A stretch of DNA of 64,000 nt from Cloacibacillus evryensis DSM 19522 (GTDB lineage Bacteria; Synergistota; Synergistia; Synergistales; Synergistaceae), in assembly GCF_000585335.1 (NCBI RefSeq), contig NZ_KK073872.1, positions 1,851,283 to 1,915,282 of the forward strand. The letters are read 5' to 3'. This document shows positions 60,133-64,000 of the stretch, one piece after another. The notes below the pieces were generated by a model. That model was not told the origin of the DNA. It worked only from the letters and a program-made list of their open reading frames with translations, and did no database searches. Numbering within the stretch: position 1 is the stretch's first letter; every line of letters starts with the position of its first letter. Both the position numbers and the translations under genes were made by a program.

Positions 60133-60172
60133 GCGAGATGGCGTCCGGCTGCTCGACCGGACGCCATCTCGC
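60133..60172 (+). terminator. Intrinsic terminator after the zinc-ribbon gene
   Basis: GCGAGATGGCGTCCGG (60133-60148) pairs perfectly with CCGGACGCCATCTCGC (60157-60172), 16 bp with an 8-nt loop, then TTTC. Confidence 0.75.
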
Positions 60173-60280
60173 TTTCAATAGGGGGAGTTATCTATGTTTG
60201 CCGGAAAATCACTGATCGATCAAAATCATAGGAGATCTTTTACCTGGGCTGACAGCGCGGTCCAGCGCATTACGCTTCCC

Positions 60281-62371
60281 CTAAACGCTGAAAAGCAGCT
60301 CTCCGTAGGTCGGATAGGGCCAGTATTTTTCTCCGACGAAACGCTCTATCTCATCGGCCGCCGAACGCAGCTCGCCCATCACGGGCAGGACCTTGTCGCG
60401 ATAGTAGAAGGCGGACTCCAGTTCGCTTCCGCACTTTTCCGCTCCGGCAAGTATCTCCTCAAGTTTGTTGATATTCACATAAAGCGAATCGGTGAGCGTG
60501 CGCAGATACTTAAGCATGTTGATCTCCATCGCGCAGTCCAGCTCCGGGCAGGCACTCTTGACCGCGACCGCCGTCTCGCTGAGGCGCTTGAGGTAGGTGT
60601 AGGCGGCGGGGATGATATCCTTCCTCACCATCTCGGCCATCGTCAGGGCTTCTATCCTCAGCACCTTGCAGTAGTTCTCAAGGTGCACCTCGCAGCGTGA
60701 ACGCATCTCGACTTCGGTGAAGACCTTATGCTTCGAGAAGAGCGCTACGTTCTTTTCGTCAATATAGTGAGGCAGGGCGTCGGGCGTAGTCTTGTAATTT
60801 GAAAGCCCGCGGCGGGCCGCCTCTTCAAGCCAGGCATCCTCATATCCGTTGCCGTTGAAGATGATGCGCTTGTGTTCGGAAATCGTCTTGATGATGAGGC
60901 CGTTGAGCGCCTCTTTGAAATCCACCGCCCCCTCGAGGACGTCGGCAAACTGTTCAAGTTCGTCGGCGACTATCGTGTTAAGGGCGATGTTCGGCCCCGC
61001 GATCGACTGGCTCGAACCGACCATGCGGAATTCAAACTTGTTGCCTGTGAAGGCAAAGGGAGAGGTGCGGTTGCGGTCCGTAGTATCCTTGCGGAAGAGC
61101 GGCAGCATATCGACGCCGATCTCCATGTGGCTGGCCACCCTGTCCTTATATACCGTCCCCTTCTCGATGGACTCCAAAATATCCATCAGCTCTTCGCCGA
61201 TGAACATCGAGATGACCGCCGGAGGCGCCTCGTTCGCGCCGAGCCTGTGGTCGTTGCCCGCCGTCGCGACGGTCGCGCGCAGCATATCCTGATATTCGTC
61301 CACGCCTTTGATAACGGCGCAGAGGAAGAGCAGGAACTGCGCGTTCTCCGAGGGGGTCTTGCCGGGATCGAGAAGATTGAGGCCGGTATCCGTCGAGAGC
61401 GACCAGTTGACATGCTTGCCGGAGCCGTTGACTTCGGCGAAGGGCTTCTCGTGAAGAAGGCAGACGAGGCCGTGGCGGTCCGCCACCTTCTTCATCAGCT
61501 CCATCGTCAGTTGGTTGTGATCGCAGCCGATGTTGGTATTTGTAAAGATCGGCGCCAGCTCATGCTGCGCGGGGGCGACCTCGTTGTGTTCCGTCTTCGC
61601 GAAGATGCCGAGCTTCCAGAGCTCTTCGTCAAGATCGGCCATAAACTCCGTCACACGCGGGCGGATCGCGCCGAAATAGTGGTCGTCGAGCTCCTGCCCC
61701 TTGGGCGGCTTCGCTCCAAAGAGCGTGCGTCCCGTGAAACGAAGGTCCTTGCGCTTCTTGTAAAGCTCCTTATCGACGAGAAAATACTCCTGCTCCGGTC
61801 CCACAGTGGTGGTGACGCGGGTCACGTCGTTATTGCCGAAGAGCCTCAGAATGCGCAGCGCCTGGACGTTCATGACATCCATCGAGCGCAGCAGCGGCGT
61901 CTTCTTGTCAAGCACCTCCCCGCCGTACGAGCAGAAGACCGTGGGGATGCAGAGGGTGTTTTCCTTTATAAAGGCGTACGATGTCGGGTCCCACGCAGTG
62001 TAGCCTCTCGCCTCAAAGGTGGCGCGCAGTCCTCCCGAGGGGAATGACGAGGCGTCCGGCTCGCCCTTTATAAGCTCCTTGCCGGAAAATTCCATTATCA
62101 CACGTCCGTTGTCAAGCGGCGAAATGAAGCTGTCGTGCTTCTCCGCCGTGATCCCCGTCATCGGCTGGAACCAGTGTGTGAAATGCGTCGCGCCCTTCTC
62201 CACCGCCCAATCCTTCATCGCGTTGGCGACGACGTTCGCGATATCGCGCGCGACCGGCTTGCCCTCGCTGACAGACTTTTTAAGCGCTTTGAAGGTCTCC
62301 TTCGGCAGGCGCTGTTTCATCGTAAAATCATTAAAGACCATCGTACCAAATATCTCTTCTACCTTTATCAT
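60281..62371 (-). CDS. glnN: Glutamine synthetase, type III (GlnN)
   Basis: A 696-residue enzyme, the length of type III glutamine synthetase, making glutamine from glutamate, ammonia and ATP. Active-site segments are [24 protein letters not shown]-like [27 protein letters not shown] and [14 protein letters not shown]. Start ATG 62371 has AAGGAG 8 nt upstream; a GTG nine bases earlier is less well placed. A consensus promoter lies 45 bp upstream. It stands alone, as expected for ammonia assimilation in an amino-acid fermenter. Confidence 0.95.
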   Translation of the reverse strand: MIKVEEIFGTMVFNDFTMKQRLPKETFKALKKSVSEGKPVARDIANVVANAMKDWAVEKGATHFTHWFQPMTGITAEKHDSFISPLDNGRVIMEFSGKELIKGEPDASSFPSGGLRATFEARGYTAWDPTSYAFIKENTLCIPTVFCSYGGEVLDKKTPLLRSMDVMNVQALRILRLFGNNDVTRVTTTVGPEQEYFLVDKELYKKRKDLRFTGRTLFGAKPPKGQELDDHYFGAIRPRVTEFMADLDEELWKLGIFAKTEHNEVAPAQHELAPIFTNTNIGCDHNQLTMELMKKVADRHGLVCLLHEKPFAEVNGSGKHVNWSLSTDTGLNLLDPGKTPSENAQFLLFLCAVIKGVDEYQDMLRATVATAGNDHRLGANEAPPAVISMFIGEELMDILESIEKGTVYKDRVASHMEIGVDMLPLFRKDTTDRNRTSPFAFTGNKFEFRMVGSSQSIAGPNIALNTIVADELEQFADVLEGAVDFKEALNGLIIKTISEHKRIIFNGNGYEDAWLEEAARRGLSNYKTTPDALPHYIDEKNVALFSKHKVFTEVEMRSRCEVHLENYCKVLRIEALTMAEMVRKDIIPAAYTYLKRLSETAVAVKSACPELDCAMEINMLKYLRTLTDSLYVNINKLEEILAGAEKCGSELESAFYYRDKVLPVMGELRSAADEIERFVGEKYWPYPTYGELLFSV

Positions 62372-62414
62372 CACAACCACTCCTTTTCAAAAGGACTTTC
62401 TCCTTAACGCGGAC

Positions 62415-62443
62415 ATATTATCGCAGCTCGCAATAAATGTCAA
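62415..62443 (-). promoter_or_regulatory. Consensus sigma-70 promoter of glnN
   Basis: Minus-strand TTGACA (62438-62443), 17-bp spacer, TAATAT (62415-62420), 44 bp before the glnN start codon. One of the best promoter matches in the window. Confidence 0.7.
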
Positions 62444-62578
62444 TATTTAAGCAGGATATTTTGGGATTTTTTATGCTTAATATGAAATACAATGTACAAA
62501 ATATAGATTATCAATAAAATTAAACAATAAATATATAAACCTAAGCGGATTATATACCCCGGTAAAAAGAAAAATGAT

Positions 62579-62597
62579 GCCCGCCGAAAAGGCGGGC
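62579..62597 (-). terminator. Intrinsic terminator of the prepilin-like gene
   Basis: GCCCGCC (62579-62585), loop GAAAA, GGCGGGC (62591-62597); on the minus strand it is followed by ATCATTTTTCTTTTT. Confidence 0.8.
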
Positions 62598-62641
62598 AGT
62601 TTACTCCAGACCAAAATATTACAAAAATGGAGTTTTATAGG

Positions 62642-63427
62642 TTATTTAAAAGAGTTACCATCGATTATTTTATATGTATGCTCATTGTCATCTTTGTCTT
62701 TTTCAGTTTCTGTGCCAATGGAGACCGTACCTGTTGCAACGTTACTAAAAGATTTATTTTCATAATTGTAGGTCACTTTATAGGCCGTCACATTTGTTGT
62801 TTTTGTAGTTTTCGCAGTCCAATAAATTTCATATGTTTTTTTCTCTTTATTAACATAAATGCGCCATAAATATTGTGACATGTCTATTCCCAACACGGCA
62901 GACAAATCTTGTGTTATAGACTGTCCATAATTTACGCCTTCGGAGTTTAGCGCAAACTTAATTTTATCTTTATTCTTTTCGTTGATAAAGTACTCAGCAG
63001 TGGCATTAAGTACAAGCTTTTTTGAAAAATCAAATACACTGGCTTCGTTCAAGCCAATATCGTCATGTACCGAACAAGTCATTGTTATCCTGTCATCACT
63101 GACAGTAGCAGTATATCTGCCCTTAGCCGGGCATATTCCAGTCACAGTATTATTGTCTTCAACCTTTCCGCGGGTGTTGTCAAAGTTGTTCTTCAGTACA
63201 TATTCCAACGCTGTCTTAATGTCGGCGGATGTGATAGCGCCATGCTCCGCCCTGTATATGTTCAGCGCGGAACGTATCGACCGCCGGTCGGCGACGCATC
63301 TCGTCTCCTCCGCCTTATCCGTCGCGCTGCCGCTGGAGATCATCATCAGACCGGCCAGTATTCCGATCACGATTATCACTATCAACATTTCCACAAGAGT
63401 GAAGGCTTTTCTCGCATCCTTGCGCAT
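62642..63427 (-). CDS. Prepilin-like protein with N-methylation site
   Basis: A 261-residue type IV pilin/pseudopilin-like protein. The short basic leader MRKDARKA is followed by FTLVEMLIVIIVIGILAGL, the class III prepilin signal; cleavage is expected before F. The rest is a polar secreted domain with Lys/Asp/Thr-rich C-terminus (about 240 residues) of no recognised family. The composition is AT-rich next to its neighbours, which suggests recent gain or relaxed selection. Start ATG 63427 has AAGGGGAG 8 nt upstream. No pilus machinery genes are nearby. Confidence 0.82.
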   Translation of the reverse strand: MRKDARKAFTLVEMLIVIIVIGILAGLMMISSGSATDKAEETRCVADRRSIRSALNIYRAEHGAITSADIKTALEYVLKNNFDNTRGKVEDNNTVTGICPAKGRYTATVSDDRITMTCSVHDDIGLNEASVFDFSKKLVLNATAEYFINEKNKDKIKFALNSEGVNYGQSITQDLSAVLGIDMSQYLWRIYVNKEKKTYEIYWTAKTTKTTNVTAYKVTYNYENKSFSNVATGTVSIGTETEKDKDDNEHTYKIIDGNSFK

Positions 63428-63610
63428 ATTTATCACTCCCCTTTTACAAAAATCACGAACATTATAACCCCTATTCTATAGTGATTATAACACGCCGCGC
63501 CCTCATTTACCACACACAGCCCGACTTTTACATCACACCAGAGTCAAAACCATCCGAGCCGTTGCTACAACCGATATTTTTCTCTTATCTGAGCAAAAGG
63601 CTCTGTTATG
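63428..63610. other. Intergenic region between prepilin-like gene and transposase
   Basis: About 180 bp of AT-rich sequence with no open frame worth calling and no clear hairpin. It should contain the end of the insertion element at its right side, but no inverted repeat can be identified because the other end is outside the window. Confidence 0.4.
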
Positions 63611-64000
63611 CTATTTTATCCCCTTAAGAAATCTGTTAAAGACTTCCTGCTTTGGATAAGCATCGTAGAAATCAACGCAAAATGCCTTTTGTATCTTGGC
63701 ATAATCAAGCGCAATCTCGTCTTCGCAGGAAAAAGCAAGTGTGTCGACCTGTTTACCATTGCGCCCTATACGCTTTTTAAACGCCATGCTGCCGCCTACA
63801 TCCAGAAGATGCACAATGCCTCCGCGCAGGACCTGGCAATTCGCCGCTCCAAGTGCCGCCGCTATTCGTTCGGCGGAGATGGCGTCTTCCCCCATTTTTA
63901 GCTGCAGCAGCCTCACTATCAGCAGAGCTGTAAAACAGATAGTGAAATGAGCCAGGATATGCTTCTGCGTGCTTACAAAGACTGGCCTTGCTTCGAGACC
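63611..64000 (-). CDS. IS1634/IS4-superfamily transposase, C-terminal part (partial)
   Basis: The gene enters from the right edge; its last 129 codons are present. The segment HILAHFTICFTALLIVRLLQ followed by LKMGEDAISAERI matches the C-terminal end of IS1634-type DDE transposases. The final helix region and stop codon at 63611 look intact, so the visible part is not decayed. It marks an insertion sequence beside the prepilin-like gene. Confidence 0.75.
   Translation of the reverse strand, partial: GLEARPVFVSTQKHILAHFTICFTALLIVRLLQLKMGEDAISAERIAAALGAANCQVLRGGIVHLLDVGGSMAFKKRIGRNGKQVDTLAFSCEDEIALDYAKIQKAFCVDFYDAYPKQEVFNRFLKGIK

Noticed and set aside
60194-60700. Plus-strand frame of 168 codons starting just before the glnN 3' end
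   Set aside because: It has a GGGGGAG-like site, but most of it is antisense to conserved glnN sequence and its product looks like nothing known. A very short peptide cannot be excluded.
60872-62047. Plus-strand frame of 391 codons inside glnN
   Set aside because: Antisense to the conserved active-site region of type III glutamine synthetase; shadow frame.
1-64000. tRNA, rRNA or CRISPR features
   Set aside because: No cloverleaf-like T-loop sequence in a suitable setting, no rRNA-like stretch and no regularly spaced repeats were seen by eye; a tRNAscan or CRISPR search was not possible here.

Overview
The window comes from an anaerobic, amino-acid- and purine-fermenting bacterium, most likely a member of the Synergistota (Cloacibacillus/Synergistes-like). 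This is an inference from gene content: a ygfK-ygeXYW purine cluster, NfnAB, type III glutamine synthetase, several sodium symporters, urocanate hydratase, corrinoid methyltransferases and high-GC genes separated by AT-rich spacers. No rRNA, tRNA or CRISPR array was seen. The only mobile-element trace is a partial IS1634-like transposase at the right edge.

Layout. 1-8.1 kb: a divergent purine/diaminopropionate module, with a molybdenum-hydroxylase 2Fe-2S subunit and ygfK on the minus strand and a YheO-type regulator, dpaL (ygeX), ygeY and ygeW on the plus strand. 8.2-15.5 kb: a large BTAD/ATPase regulator divergent from urocanate hydratase, then a methyltransferase-YciI-SDR cassette. 15.6-20.1 kb: a complete livHMGFK transporter. 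20.1-26 kb: an NhaC/YuiF-type antiporter and a MarR-controlled heterodimeric ABC exporter with a palindromic operator over its promoter.

26.1-39.1 kb is the most unusual region. One minus-strand operon encodes both aconitase X subunits, RidA, an MttB-superfamily methyltransferase without pyrrolysine, its corrinoid protein, a UroD-type methyltransferase and an aminotransferase. A GntR regulator, a corrinoid reductive activator and a MetH-activation-like protein follow. A sodium symporter operon lies just upstream. Both operons start from near-identical promoters (TTGACA-N16-TAnAAT) followed by the same palindrome (CAGTAAATACTTACTG type), so import, demethylation and downstream chemistry look like one regulon. 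The aconitase X large subunit has an in-frame UGA at codon 92, followed 15 nt later by a hairpin with an AGUU loop that fits bacterial SECIS models. It is a candidate new selenoprotein family member.

39.3-44 kb: a 5-oxoprolinase operon (pxpB-pxpC-pxpA-ycsI) behind an NRAMP-like transporter, as in the Bacillus ycs/kip cluster. 44.2-50.6 kb: a secreted TolB-like protein, then a tightly overlapping operon of a 30-residue membrane peptide, a sodium symporter, a histidine kinase, an NtrC-type regulator and a divergent sigma-54 factor. 50.7-64 kb: central metabolism (pgi, glutaredoxin, nfnAB, type III glutamine synthetase), a ferritin-like/VIT1 fusion, a decayed GGDEF gene, an MBL hydrolase beside a binding-protein-less ABC importer, a flavin reductase with a small zinc-ribbon protein, a prepilin-like protein and the transposase fragment.
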